DNA of 53,196 bases, taken from NCBI GenBank assembly GCA_016285055.1, contig JAEEPZ010000015.1:1-53196 (forward strand), given 5' to 3'. A model generated the notes under the pieces. It did not search any database, had not been told where the DNA came from, and saw only the letters and a program-made list of their open reading frames with translations. How positions within the stretch are numbered: the stretch's first letter is position 1; each line of letters begins with the position of its first letter. The stretch comes from Prevotella sp. GTDB lineage: Bacteria; Bacteroidota; Bacteroidia; Bacteroidales; Bacteroidaceae. The translations under genes and the position numbers were made by a program. Below, in pieces: positions 16,633 through 26,464 of this stretch.

Positions 16633-16667
16633 AAAAGCCCCGAAACGGCATGTGCTTCGGGGCTTTT
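16633..16667. terminator. Intrinsic terminator after the mannan susCD operon
   Basis: Arms AAAAGCCCCGAA (16633-16644) and TTCGGGGCTTTT (16656-16667) with an 11-base loop lie about 60 bases beyond the stop codon of the last binding-protein gene (16727). Flanking A and T runs let it work in both directions. Confidence 0.8.
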
Positions 16668-16726
16668 CCTTTGGCTGCTACCTGCAAAGCTTACTGATGT
16701 TTCAAGGCTAGTGCAGGCAACAGCCA

Positions 16727-19201
16727 CTATTCAATGGTCACCTTGGTGCAGATGACGTTGTCGCCGTTGAGGAGGAACGAGCTGCCCCATCCTCCAGGCG
16801 TTGTCAGCTCAGCGAAGATGGCATCGGTGACGGTGAACTCTATGGCTCCATTGTGGTCGGCCAGGTTCCAGTTGTCCTGATTGAAGTCACAGCCGACAAA
16901 CTGCCCGTGCCAGTGGCCGTCGTAGACCTGGCAGTTCCAGCTGGCATCGGTAGGCGTGAGGTAGCAGCGGATGATGGAGCCCACCTTGAGTCCTGCTTCG
17001 AGCAGCTCTGTGGCACCGTCGCTGAGCAACATAGGCTGGTTGCCCCAGTCGTCGGCCACGGCCTCGCCCGTCCACACGACGGTCTCAAGCGACACATAGT
17101 GGGTAGCAGCAATCTTCGTGACGACCACGCCTTCGCCCTGTATGATCCAGCACATGCCCCAGTCGGTGAGTGTGGTGAGCTGTTCGCGCAGAGTGGCGGT
17201 GACGGGAATCTCGATGCAACCACCATGCTCCTCCAGATTGTAGATGCCGGAGTTGATGTTGTTGCCGTTTTCAAGGCCGGTGGCCACGCCTATCTCGGTC
17301 TGTCCTGCCCAGTGTCCATCGAAGAACTGAACCTGCCACCAGTCATTGTAGGCGGTGAGGTAGATGCGGATGATGTCGCCCTCCTGCAAGTCCATGTCGA
17401 CAAACATGTTGGGGTTGTCATCGCCTTGCGTGCCCTTGCCTACCTCCCAGTTCCACGACCATCCGGCCAGGTCGGCAGTGCCAGTCCAGAGGACGGTGGT
17501 CACCTCGGTGTTGGGAATGAAGTCCAGCTTATAGCTGATGCTGCCATTGGAGGAGATGAGCTTCACCTCGCTGCCCTTGCCGGCGTTGTCGGGAACGCCG
17601 ATGATGAGCTGTGTCTTGTTGTTCACCAGCACATACTGGCAGTCAGCGCCCTTGATCTGCACACTGGTGAGCTTGTCGCCATTGGCCACAGGCACCGACA
17701 GTGTGCCGCCGGCCTTCAGCTCCACGTCCTCGCCGGGCATCTCGGTGATGTAGCAGAAGAGGGCTTCGCTGATGTTGAGCTCCGGTCCCTCGATGGTAAC
17801 GCCGTTGGCCAGTGCCAGCGTGGGCTTGCCGTTCTGTGCGTTCATGGGCACATGGAGAGCGATGGCCGTTTCTGAGCCTTCAACTTTGACGATGTCTGAG
17901 TCGCCGAACTTCACAGTCTTGATCAGGTCGAGATCGGTACCCTTGATGGTCAGGGCGCCGCCGGCACTCACTGAGCTGTGGTCATAGCCAGTCACGGTGG
18001 GCATCACCAGTTTGAAGGGCACTTCTACGCCGCTTCCATTAGCCATGCGCAGCACAAGATTACCCTCGGTGGCCTTGTCGGGAACAGCAGCGACGACGAC
18101 CTTGTCTGCAGCCACCTGGATGGCCTCACCGCTCTGTGCGTCGGCATTAGGGAATTCCACGCTGGTCACCAGGTTCATGTCGGCGCCGCTGATGGTCAGC
18201 GCCTTGCCGGCCTTCACTGGAACGGGAGCGGCCACGGCCTTCGTTGGCTTCACGGTGACGAAGCTACCTGCCACGACCTCTACGCCCGACTTGCAGACAA
18301 GCACGATGTCGCCATCGGGAGCTTCTGCGGGCAGGGCGAAGGTGATGGTCTGTGCAGTGATTTGCGGCTCAGCCACGGCAATGCCGCCGGCCTTCACTCC
18401 AGCCACGATATTGTACAGCGAACCGCTCAGCACGATGGCCTCGCCAGCCTTGGCAGTGACGGTGCCCTGGCCGCCAGCCTCGCCACGCGGAGATGCTATC
18501 TTGGTGGTGGCAGGCTGCTGAATCTCCAATGTCGTCTCGGTCTGGATCATCTGGTAGTCGAGATCGCCCTCAGCTGCCTCAGCCGTTGTCAGGTCGGCAG
18601 TGTAGAGGGTGAGTTTGCCCGTCTGTGCCTCTTCAGGCACAGTGAGTTCGATGACATAACGGTTGTGTGCCGAGAAAGCGGCCTCGCCCACCAGCACACC
18701 GTCGGCAAACTCCACCATGTGGATGATGTCGAGATATTCGTCGCCCGTCTCAGGTACAGTGATGCGAATCTTGTCGCCGGCCTTGGCCTTGGCAGGCATG
18801 GTGATGTTGGCAGGGTTCAGACCCTGTGTGAAAGCGAGCTTGGTCTTCGTGGTGAGCTCCTTGCCGCTCTTGGTGATGAGCTTCACAAAGCCCTCCTGCG
18901 GGCCGTCGTGAGGCACGACGACACGAATCTCACTGGGCACACCACTCTTCACCACCTCAATGCTGGTGATGGCGGCAATGCCGGGAATCTCAACTTGTGC
19001 CACCTGGTCGAGATTGCTGCCCAGGAAGCGCAGCGTGCCGCCACGCATCAGTGGCGACGGGCCATAGACATTCAGTGCCACATCGCCCAGGTACTGGTTG
19101 GTGTCCAGGTCATCCTCGTTGCTGCAGCCCACCAGCGACAGCCCCATAAGGGCTATCACCAGCAGTGCGAATATGTTTTTACAGTTTTTCATAACTTTCA
19201 T
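16727..19201 (-). CDS. Surface glycan-binding lipoprotein with IPT/TIG-like repeats and two C-terminal modules
   Basis: An 824-residue lipoprotein (Cys26 in LVGCSNEDD) encoded after susD and an SGBP_B-like gene, so probably a surface mannan-binding protein. Residues about 40-560 consist of several IPT/TIG-like Ig repeats (for example GGTLRFLGSNLDQVAQVEIP, GKALTISGADMNLVTSVEFP, GGALTIKGTDLDLIKTVKFG). The C-terminus holds two related beta-rich modules, about 570-700 and 705-824, each with WTG near its start, a FDGHW or YDGHW motif, and a late W-G-x-x-x-x-x-x-G segment. These modules are not recognised; carbohydrate binding is inferred from Trp content and position. No catalytic motif is seen. 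The start may be M1 or M4. Confidence 0.75.
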   Translation of the reverse strand: MKVMKNCKNIFALLVIALMGLSLVGCSNEDDLDTNQYLGDVALNVYGPSPLMRGGTLRFLGSNLDQVAQVEIPGIAAITSIEVVKSGVPSEIRVVVPHDGPQEGFVKLITKSGKELTTKTKLAFTQGLNPANITMPAKAKAGDKIRITVPETGDEYLDIIHMVEFADGVLVGEAAFSAHNRYVIELTVPEEAQTGKLTLYTADLTTAEAAEGDLDYQMIQTETTLEIQQPATTKIASPRGEAGGQGTVTAKAGEAIVLSGSLYNIVAGVKAGGIAVAEPQITAQTITFALPAEAPDGDIVLVCKSGVEVVAGSFVTVKPTKAVAAPVPVKAGKALTISGADMNLVTSVEFPNADAQSGEAIQVAADKVVVAAVPDKATEGNLVLRMANGSGVEVPFKLVMPTVTGYDHSSVSAGGALTIKGTDLDLIKTVKFGDSDIVKVEGSETAIALHVPMNAQNGKPTLALANGVTIEGPELNISEALFCYITEMPGEDVELKAGGTLSVPVANGDKLTSVQIKGADCQYVLVNNKTQLIIGVPDNAGKGSEVKLISSNGSISYKLDFIPNTEVTTVLWTGTADLAGWSWNWEVGKGTQGDDNPNMFVDMDLQEGDIIRIYLTAYNDWWQVQFFDGHWAGQTEIGVATGLENGNNINSGIYNLEEHGGCIEIPVTATLREQLTTLTDWGMCWIIQGEGVVVTKIAATHYVSLETVVWTGEAVADDWGNQPMLLSDGATELLEAGLKVGSIIRCYLTPTDASWNCQVYDGHWHGQFVGCDFNQDNWNLADHNGAIEFTVTDAIFAELTTPGGWGSSFLLNGDNVICTKVTIE

Positions 19202-19253
19202 GGCTTCTGTTTTTTGTGTTTTCTACTTTACTGTTGTTCATCACAGCGCCTGA

Positions 19254-20630
19254 TTACTTGTTGGGCACCACGCGGATGTTGTCAATCTTGATGACGGGCA
19301 CGCAGTCCACACCTTCGGGCAGAGCGGTCTTGTCGTTATAGCCGCCCTTGATGATGAAGATATTGAAGGCACCGAAATCAGCAGCACTTTGCAGCGTGCT
19401 GGTTATCTTGCTGCCGTCATAGTCCCACACGAAGTCGCTCAGCGGCATGGTGACAGTCATCCACCTGCCGCCGGTGTCGAAGAGCAGGTCGTCCTCGTCC
19501 TTCCAGGGCATGTAGAGGCCACGGCTCAGCTTGCCCTGCTCGTGGAAGAAGGTGTTGTTGCAGCCGCCCAGCACGTTGCCGTAGATGTCGCTGGTGCCTG
19601 CATTGCCGTTGCTGATCATCGTGACACTGCCAAAGTAGATTTGCATGGGTGCAGCCGACCAGGCACTGCTCTCGGGAATGTTCATCTCAAACTTCAGGTT
19701 AAGGCTTTCGGGATTGCTGAAGTCGGCAAGGTCCTGCATACGGGGATGGCTGCCGTAGTTCTCCGGATCCTGCCAGTCGCCCGGCCAGTATTCGAAGGAG
19801 AAGTTGCCATCGTTCCATGCGCCGTCGGCACCCATCGCAGCGTCGCCCAACACGAGGTAGTTACCCTCGAGCGATGTCTCGTCGGCAGTGATGGTGCGGG
19901 CGTGCCAGCCGTTGTTGCCCAGCACGGTGCCGGTGTAGCACGGTGTGTCGAAGTCGAAGAGCATGCCGCGCGAGTCCTTGTACATAAAGGCGCCCTCGGC
20001 TGTGCCGTAGATGCTGGTGACGCTAATCTTCTCACCCGTCGGAGCGTTGTCGGGCATGGTGAAGCGGATGGCGTTCTTGGTGATGCCCAGGATGTTGGCG
20101 GCGGGCAGCGTGTAGCTCTTGCCAAAGTTCACGGTCAGAGGGAAGTTGTCGTAGGTGAGGAAGTAGTCGCCCTTGATGGTGACCTCCTCACCGGGGGCGG
20201 CCCACTCGTTGGACATGGCAGTGACGACAGGACCAGGTATGACAACATGGAAGTCGTAGGTGGTGGTGTCATTGCTGTTGTTCACCATGTAGATTTTGTC
20301 GGTCACGTTGCCCGGTATCTCAGTAGGCACGGTGACGATGAGGGTGTGGTCGGTCATGTAACTGGTGTTCAGCACGGCCGACTGGTCGTTGAAGCTCAAG
20401 GCCGTGATGCTGCGCAGGTTGTCGCCTACGATGCACACCGTCGTTCCCATCGATGCCTCCGTGAGGAGGGAGTCGCTGCTGGCCAGCGCTACCGGGCGGA
20501 TATAGTTCACGGTGGGGCTGCCGCCGGCTATCTCATACTTGTCGGGCTCATCCTCGCAGGCAGTGAAGCCAATCATGGCGCAGGATGCCAAGGCGAGGCT
20601 CAGTCCTTTCCATATTTTGTTCGTTTTCAT
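19254..20630 (-). CDS. Surface glycan-binding protein (IPT domains plus SGBP_B-like C-terminal domain)
   Basis: A 458-residue lipoprotein (Cys25 in FTACEDEPD) directly after susD. Two IPT/TIG-type domains (about 40-225) with the typical GEEVTIKGDYF and GEKISVTSIYG segments lead to a C-terminal beta domain (about 230-458) resembling that of xyloglucan-binding SGBP-B proteins, ending in IKIDNIRVVPNK. It is expected to hold polysaccharide at the cell surface for the SusCD complex. Mannan specificity is inferred from the GH26/GH5 genes of the locus. It lies 35 bases from susD and 52 bases from the next binding-protein gene, in one operon. Confidence 0.82.
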   Translation of the reverse strand: MKTNKIWKGLSLALASCAMIGFTACEDEPDKYEIAGGSPTVNYIRPVALASSDSLLTEASMGTTVCIVGDNLRSITALSFNDQSAVLNTSYMTDHTLIVTVPTEIPGNVTDKIYMVNNSNDTTTYDFHVVIPGPVVTAMSNEWAAPGEEVTIKGDYFLTYDNFPLTVNFGKSYTLPAANILGITKNAIRFTMPDNAPTGEKISVTSIYGTAEGAFMYKDSRGMLFDFDTPCYTGTVLGNNGWHARTITADETSLEGNYLVLGDAAMGADGAWNDGNFSFEYWPGDWQDPENYGSHPRMQDLADFSNPESLNLKFEMNIPESSAWSAAPMQIYFGSVTMISNGNAGTSDIYGNVLGGCNNTFFHEQGKLSRGLYMPWKDEDDLLFDTGGRWMTVTMPLSDFVWDYDGSKITSTLQSAADFGAFNIFIIKGGYNDKTALPEGVDCVPVIKIDNIRVVPNK

Positions 20631-20664
20631 ATCGTTATAATTTTCAATGTAGGATTTTCAATGT

Positions 20665-22437
20665 TCAATAGCTGTAGGTCGAGCGTACATCGACATGGTC
20701 AGGCTTTACGTTGCTGCCCAGGTTGGGGTTGAGTGCCACGTCCTCGGTGGGATAGGGCAGTGAGAAGCTGTTGGCCGTCACATTGGGAGCTGGCGTGTCC
20801 TGGTCATACTGGAACTGTGAGTCGTCCCATGTGGAGTTGCCGCTCTCATAATACTGCTTGTAGACGGTGTCAGCGTTCCACAGTGCATTGCGGTACTGAG
20901 CCTTCAGCTCGGCGATGCAGGCATTGACGTCGTAGTAGGCGCGGCGCACGTAGTCATACCAACGGTCGCCTTCGCCTGCAAACTCCAGTCGGCGCTCCTT
21001 CCAGATGTCGTCGAAGGTAAGCGATGTCTTGTCGACAGCACTCTTCACCGAGCGCCAGCGCACGGCGTTGAAGGCATCGAGGGCAGTCTTGCTGGTGTTC
21101 TTTCCCTGCAGCACCTCTGCCTCGGCGTGTACCAGATAGACATCGGCCAGGCGGAGGATATGTGTAGCCACGGCATAGCTCATACGTGCGGCCGACATGC
21201 CGCACTCAGCCTCGTGGTCGGCATTGTTGCCGTAGGCGTGCTTCACATTCTGCACGCCGCAGGGGCCTTGGAACTGTCCTGTGGCTGCCGAGTTGTAGGT
21301 GTTGTCGTAGAAGAACCTCAGGATGTCGAAGCCCTTCTTGCCGCCGCCCAGGTCGTGGTCGCGCCAGAAGTACTCATAGACGTCGCCAGCGCCCATCATC
21401 GTGGCCTTGCGGCGCACGTCGGTGTCAACGCGGTTGGCGGGGTTGCCGATGACGATGGTGGCATCGTCGCCCGGTGTCTTCTGATAGGCATAGCCGAAGG
21501 CCATCTCCAGATCTACCGACGGGCCGCCCCAGCCGCCCCAGCAGTCGCCGAACTCATCGAAGCCTTCGGGCATGAGGTCGCTCTGCTGTGTGTTCTGGCA
21601 CGTCCAGTGTGAGCCTACGGTCCAGCGCCATGCAATGAGGCTCTCGTCGCTGATGTTGTTCGAGCCGCGGAAGATGTCCTCATAGTTCTCCATGAGCTGG
21701 CGTCCAGAGTTCTGTATCACGTCGAGGGAGGCCGCCGAAGCCCGCTGGAGGTAGTCACCGTTCAGGCTTCCTGTCACGCCGGCAGCAGTGAGCAGCACCT
21801 TGGCGTAGAGGCCTTCTGCGCTGTAGTAGTCGATGCGTCCTGTGGTGCTCTTCTCCTTGGGCAGCAGCTCCATGGCTTTCTCTAACGTCATGAGGATGTA
21901 CTCATAGACATCGGCTTTCTGCACTTTGTGCAGGTCATTATAGTCGCCGGCGGCGAGATTAACAGAGTTGTCGTGCACGATGGGCACGTCGCCGAAGGTG
22001 CGCACGAGGAAGAAGTAGGCCATAGCCTTCCACGTCAGGCATTCTCCCATGCACTGGTTCTTCACGCTTTCGGAAGCCGACGAGCCCTTGATGGAGTTAT
22101 AGACCGTGTTGGCATGTCCAATCTCTGCCCAGAGCGAGTAGCTCATGTTCACCAGGTCTTGGTCGGTGCCGTTCACCGAGAAGTTCATATAGGGCGAGCT
22201 GCCCCAGTACATGTTGCCCGACATCACCTCACCGATTTTGATGAAGCCGCGCTGGAAGTCATACCAGGGCGAGTTATACAGGTAGTTGACGCCACGCACG
22301 CACGAGGCATCGTCGGTGTAGTAGTTCTCGGTGTTGTAGTTATCCTCGACGGGGCGGTCCAGGAAGTCTTCACACGAGGTCATGCCCGCTGTGAGGAGCA
22401 TGGCGGCTGCTACATATTTTATATTCTTGAGTTTCAT
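20665..22437 (-). CDS. susD: SusD/RagB family lipoprotein (mannan locus)
   Basis: A 590-residue SusD homologue that forms the lid of the SusC transporter and binds oligosaccharide at the surface. Lipoprotein signal with Cys22 (MTSCEDFLDR), followed by the FLDRPVEDNYNTENYY stretch typical of SusD N-termini; later LRLADVYLVHAEAEV and DIWKERRLEFAGEGDRWYD are the conserved SusD C-terminal signatures. It follows susC by 52 bases. The gap to the downstream gene carries a short ATTTTCAATG duplication. Substrate specificity is taken from the locus. Confidence 0.95.
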   Translation of the reverse strand: MKLKNIKYVAAAMLLTAGMTSCEDFLDRPVEDNYNTENYYTDDASCVRGVNYLYNSPWYDFQRGFIKIGEVMSGNMYWGSSPYMNFSVNGTDQDLVNMSYSLWAEIGHANTVYNSIKGSSASESVKNQCMGECLTWKAMAYFFLVRTFGDVPIVHDNSVNLAAGDYNDLHKVQKADVYEYILMTLEKAMELLPKEKSTTGRIDYYSAEGLYAKVLLTAAGVTGSLNGDYLQRASAASLDVIQNSGRQLMENYEDIFRGSNNISDESLIAWRWTVGSHWTCQNTQQSDLMPEGFDEFGDCWGGWGGPSVDLEMAFGYAYQKTPGDDATIVIGNPANRVDTDVRRKATMMGAGDVYEYFWRDHDLGGGKKGFDILRFFYDNTYNSAATGQFQGPCGVQNVKHAYGNNADHEAECGMSAARMSYAVATHILRLADVYLVHAEAEVLQGKNTSKTALDAFNAVRWRSVKSAVDKTSLTFDDIWKERRLEFAGEGDRWYDYVRRAYYDVNACIAELKAQYRNALWNADTVYKQYYESGNSTWDDSQFQYDQDTPAPNVTANSFSLPYPTEDVALNPNLGSNVKPDHVDVRSTYSY

Positions 22438-22489
22438 GTCTGTTGTTGTTTTTATCGTTTGTAGCTATGTCGTAATAACGCATAAGCCC

Positions 22490-25400
22490 TTAGAAGGAAA
22501 CGTTGAGCCCAAAGGTGAACGAGGTGGGCGACGGATAGCGTCCGTTGTCGAGTGCAAACACGTTGGCCGATGCTGTCGAGGAACCTATTTCGGGGTCGTA
22601 GCCGTCATAGCCTGTGATGGTCAGCAGGTTGGTGGCGTTGAACGTCAGGCGCAGATTGCTCAGGCCTATCTTCTGTATGAGCTTCTTGTCGAAGGTGTAA
22701 CCGAGGGTGAGCGCCTTCAGGCGTATGTAGCTGCCATTCTCAATGTAGCGTGTGCTCCATGCGTCGTTGTCATTGGGGTCGTTGATGGATGCGCGCGGAA
22801 TGTCGCTGCGTCCGGTCGTCGACACGTTGGCAATGTTGTAGAACCAGTCGTCGGTGTAGTTGCCGTCGGTGGGCTTCAGACGTGTACGATCGTTGATGAC
22901 GGAGAGCTGGTTCTGCCAAGGCGAGTTCATGTGCGAGAGTTTCATCTTGGTGTAGTTGCCTATCTTGCTGCCCACGTTGCCGTTGATGAAGAAGTTCAGG
23001 TCGAAGTTCTTATAGGTGAACGTGTTGTTCCATCCGAAGGTGAACTTGGGCAGGGGCGAGCCGATGTTGGTCTTGTCGTTCTCGTCGATGATGCCATCGT
23101 TGTTCACGTCCTTATATTTCAGGTCGCCCACCCATGTGGTGTTGCGGGGGTTATACTGTGTGGGGTCGGTGCTCCACGACTTGGTGCCGTCGCCATTGTC
23201 CACGATGGGGTTGTTCTGCTGCAGGGTGTTCACGGGCGAGTTCAGGATGTCGTCGAAGTCCTGGTACACGCCAACCACTTCGTAGCCGTAGAAGTTGTAG
23301 AGGCTCTCGCCGGGCACGGAGCGCGACACCACATCGGTCCACTGTCCGTAGCCCATCAGTGCGGTGGAGCCGGAGAGGCTCTTCAGCTTGTTCTTGTTGA
23401 TGGAGAACTGTATGTCTGAGCTCCACGAGAAGTCCTTGGTTTGTATGGGCTGTGTGTTGAGGGCGATTTCGAAGCCGGTGTTCTCAATGTCGCCATAGTT
23501 GCCCCAGGGAGCGGCGAGTGCGCTGGAGCCGTTGCCGCTGGTACCCATGATGGAGGGCAGGTTGAGCTGCATGAGCATGTCCTTCGACATCTTCTTGTAC
23601 CAGTCGAACACGAGGTTGACACGGCTGTTGAAGAAGCCCAGGTCGAGACCGACGTTGAACTGCTCTTGTGTCTCCCACTTGATGTCAAGGTTCTTCAGGT
23701 TGGCCGGGCGGTAGCTCACTCCCAGTCCTGTCTCCATGACCGACATGCTGGAGCCCCACTTATAGCCGCCAATGCCTGAGTTACCTGTCTGTCCCCAGCC
23801 CAGACGCAGCTTGCCGTTGCTGAGCCATCCCTCGGTGAAGCTCTTGATGAACTCCTCGTTGCTGAATCGCCATGCCAGGGCTACGGAGTGGAAGCCGGCC
23901 CAGCGTTTGTTCGGGCCGAAGTTTGAAGAGCCGTCGTAGCGGTAGGTGTAGGTGCCGATATAGCGGTCGTCATAATTATATGTTTCGCGCGTGAAGAACG
24001 AGGCCATGGATGAGCTGCCGAAGCCGTAGCCTATCTGCGGCGTGCCGGTGCCCAGGGCAGGCGAGTGCACCTCGTCGTTGGGCAGGTTATTGTTGAAGGC
24101 CGACACATAGTCGTACTTCGACTCCCATGCCTCCTGTCCGAACATGGCGGTGATGTTATGCTTGCCAAAGCTGTTGGCGTAGGTCACATAGTTTTTCAGA
24201 GCCCAGAAGGTGCTGCTGTTCTTCTGCACACGGCTGTTGTTCGACGGGCGGTTCCAGGTGCCCAGGTTCACCATCGGCTCGTAGGTCTCACCCTTGCTCC
24301 AGCTGAGGTCGAAGCCCAGCTCGGCGTGCCAGGTGAGGTGCTCGATGGGTTTGACATCGGCGAAGATGCTGCCGCTCAGCTTCTGGCGGTCCAGCAGTAT
24401 CTCGTCCATCATGGCCAGGGCGATGGGGTTGGGGCTTGAGAAGCCTTCCTTCGACACATGGCTGTAGCCGCCGTTGAGGTCGTAGATCTGGATGTCGGGA
24501 GGCGTGACAAGCGAGTAGTTGATGATACCCTCATCCGAGTCAGCCAGCTTCAGGTCGTCGCTGGTCTGCGTGTACGACACGTTGAGTCCCAGCTTGAGCC
24601 ATTTCTTCAGCTCGGCATCAAGGTTCGAGCGCACGGAGAAGCGGTTGAAGCTGGAGCCGATGATGGTGCCTTCCTGATTCATAAAGCCTCCGCTGACGAA
24701 ATACTGTACCTTGTCGGTGCCGCCCTGTGCCGAGAGTTGGTGCTGGTGCTGGATGGCCGTCTGGAAGATGGCGTCCTGCCAGTTGGTGCCCTTGCCCAGG
24801 ATGGAAGGGTCGCTGTAGGTCTCGTCGGGCTTGGCTATCTCGCCCTGCTGGGCCATGTCATTATAGTATTCAGCAAATTCACGCAGGTTAAGGATGTCGA
24901 GGCGCTTCATCTGGCGGTTAATGCTCAGCGAGCCGTCATACGAGAACTTGGCCTCGCCGGCCTTGCCGCGCTTGGTGGTGATGAGTACCACGCCGTTGGC
25001 GCCCTGTGCACCATAGATAGCGGTGGCTGAGGCGTCCTTCAGAATCTCCATCGACACGATGTCGGCGGGGTTCAGCGTTGACAGCGGCGAGATGGTCGAG
25101 ACGCTGCCGTTGCCCAGGGCATCACCCAGTCCGAAGCTGGCGCCGGAGGCACCCTGTCCTTGGAAGATGACGCCGTCGATGACATAGAGCGGCTCGGCGT
25201 TGGCGTTGATGGTGGCTTGGCCACGCACGCGCACGGCGGAGGCCGAACCAGGAGCACCGGAGGTCTGCACGGAGGTGACACCGGTCACACGGCCTTGGAA
25301 CGACTGGTCGATGTTGGTGATGTTAGCGCCCTTGATGGCTTTCTCGTCCATCGAGGCCGAAGCGCCGGCCAGGTCGCTCTTCTTCATCGTGCCGTAGCCC

Positions 25401-25780
25401 ACCACCACCACTTCCTCCAGCGAGTTGCGGTCTTCCTCGATGGTGATGTTATAAACGTTCTGGGCACCAATCTTCACCTCTTGGGTGATGTAGCCGATGT
25501 AGCTGATGACCAGCGTCTGTCCCGGCTGCACGTTCAGTGAGAAGCGTCCGTCCACGTCGGTGGCGGCGCCGATGCTGGTGCCTTTCACCATGACGCTGGC
25601 GCCGATGACGGGCCCGGCGGCATCGCTCACCACACCCGTAATCTTCTTGGCCTGTTGCACCTCTGTGGGCAGCGGGGAAGCGCCTCCACCGGGCACAGCA
25701 AGAATCTGCGGCGAGTAGGCCAATGCTCCGGCAAGGCATACTGCCGCCACCTTGAATTCTTTACTGAAATACAATTTCAT
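22490..25780 (-). CDS. susC: SusC/RagA TonB-dependent transporter (mannan locus)
   Basis: A 1096-residue outer-membrane transporter. Signal peptide about 1-28, then a carboxypeptidase-like regulatory domain (ITGVVSDAAGPVIGASVMVK, about 47-125), the plug preceded by VVVGYGTMKKSDLAGA, and a 22-strand barrel ending in the aromatic tail TFGLNVSF. It imports oligosaccharides bound by SusD using TonB energy. First gene of the operon, with a promoter 59 bases upstream. Mannan is the likely substrate because of the GH26/GH5 pair. Confidence 0.95.
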   Translation of the reverse strand: MKLYFSKEFKVAAVCLAGALAYSPQILAVPGGGASPLPTEVQQAKKITGVVSDAAGPVIGASVMVKGTSIGAATDVDGRFSLNVQPGQTLVISYIGYITQEVKIGAQNVYNITIEEDRNSLEEVVVVGYGTMKKSDLAGASASMDEKAIKGANITNIDQSFQGRVTGVTSVQTSGAPGSASAVRVRGQATINANAEPLYVIDGVIFQGQGASGASFGLGDALGNGSVSTISPLSTLNPADIVSMEILKDASATAIYGAQGANGVVLITTKRGKAGEAKFSYDGSLSINRQMKRLDILNLREFAEYYNDMAQQGEIAKPDETYSDPSILGKGTNWQDAIFQTAIQHQHQLSAQGGTDKVQYFVSGGFMNQEGTIIGSSFNRFSVRSNLDAELKKWLKLGLNVSYTQTSDDLKLADSDEGIINYSLVTPPDIQIYDLNGGYSHVSKEGFSSPNPIALAMMDEILLDRQKLSGSIFADVKPIEHLTWHAELGFDLSWSKGETYEPMVNLGTWNRPSNNSRVQKNSSTFWALKNYVTYANSFGKHNITAMFGQEAWESKYDYVSAFNNNLPNDEVHSPALGTGTPQIGYGFGSSSMASFFTRETYNYDDRYIGTYTYRYDGSSNFGPNKRWAGFHSVALAWRFSNEEFIKSFTEGWLSNGKLRLGWGQTGNSGIGGYKWGSSMSVMETGLGVSYRPANLKNLDIKWETQEQFNVGLDLGFFNSRVNLVFDWYKKMSKDMLMQLNLPSIMGTSGNGSSALAAPWGNYGDIENTGFEIALNTQPIQTKDFSWSSDIQFSINKNKLKSLSGSTALMGYGQWTDVVSRSVPGESLYNFYGYEVVGVYQDFDDILNSPVNTLQQNNPIVDNGDGTKSWSTDPTQYNPRNTTWVGDLKYKDVNNDGIIDENDKTNIGSPLPKFTFGWNNTFTYKNFDLNFFINGNVGSKIGNYTKMKLSHMNSPWQNQLSVINDRTRLKPTDGNYTDDWFYNIANVSTTGRSDIPRASINDPNDNDAWSTRYIENGSYIRLKALTLGYTFDKKLIQKIGLSNLRLTFNATNLLTITGYDGYDPEIGSSTASANVFALDNGRYPSPTSFTFGLNVSF

Positions 25781-25838
25781 AGGTTTTGTTTTTTGGTTAA
25801 TTATGAGTTAGTTTGCAAATTTTTTCACAAAAACGCTG

Positions 25839-25871
25839 CAAAGATATATAATTTTCTTCTTTCTTCACAAA
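25839..25871 (-). promoter_or_regulatory. Probable promoter of the mannan susC operon
   Basis: Minus strand: TTTG (25868-25871), 21 bases, TATCTTTG (25839-25846). The 5' leader would be about 50-55 bases. No regulator gene for this locus lies in the window. Confidence 0.6.
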
Positions 25872-26004
25872 TTTTTTGAAACAAATTTTATAGCAAATGA
25901 AACAAAATTGCTATTTTTGCTGATATAGAGGCAAAAAAAGATAAAGAATGAGGACTATTTGGCAAGTGAGACGGACAAGTTTGCAGCTGTGGTTTTGTGT
26001 CGAG

Positions 26005-26155
26005 GCAGTGGCGGTGCCACTGCTTACGGGTAGCCTTCCCTTTGCTTTTGCGGCGGGGCAGTGGCGTGTCACTGCTTACGGGTAGCCTTCCCCTTGTTTT
26101 TGCGGCGGGGCAGTGGCGGTGCCATTGCTTACGGGTAGCCTTCCCCTTATTAGGG
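26005..26155. repeat. GCAGTGGC hairpin family, three units at about 53-nt period
   Basis: Units start at 26005, 26058 and 26110. The first is GCAGTGGC-GGT-GCCACTGC (8-bp stem), followed by TTACGGGTAGCCTTCC; the second and third have stem changes (gtgtcac, gccattgc). Related units occur at 33459-33582 and 45331-45366. Confidence 0.85.
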
Positions 26156-26464
26156 CGGGGGAACGGCGGAGAAGCAGGCCGAATAACTTTGTCATTTTTA
26201 TTTACAAAAGTAAAAAGTTAGGACAACGAGAATCGGCTGGAATTCACCAAATGTATCTTTGACTGAAAATCTCGCAAAATGAGAAGGTTTCGCTATTTGA
26301 CTGACTGCCAGACGTTTAGTGATTTTGCACGTTTGCGTCGAGCCTCCCCGCTGAAAAATCTAGGCTCCGCAGAAAAATTCCGACCTGTGCGGTTGACTTT
26401 TATCCTTGAACTCACCAGCTTCGTGACGTGATCTTATCTAACTCCATCCGCACCGCACAAAAAA

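Noticed and set aside
17978..19291. Long plus-strand open frame of 437 codons antisense to a surface lipoprotein gene
   Set aside because: A shadow caused by GC-rich codon bias. The product is His/Gly/Leu-rich with no recognisable domain, and the minus-strand gene has a signal peptide and domains.
19389..20732. Long plus-strand open frame of 447 codons antisense to the SGBP gene
   Set aside because: Shadow ORF; Val/His/Ala-rich without motifs, overlapping two well-supported minus-strand genes.
25997..26221. Open frame of 74 codons over the GCAGTGGC units
   Set aside because: The peptide is a triple translation of a 53-nt repeat, and the same repeat elsewhere is non-coding.
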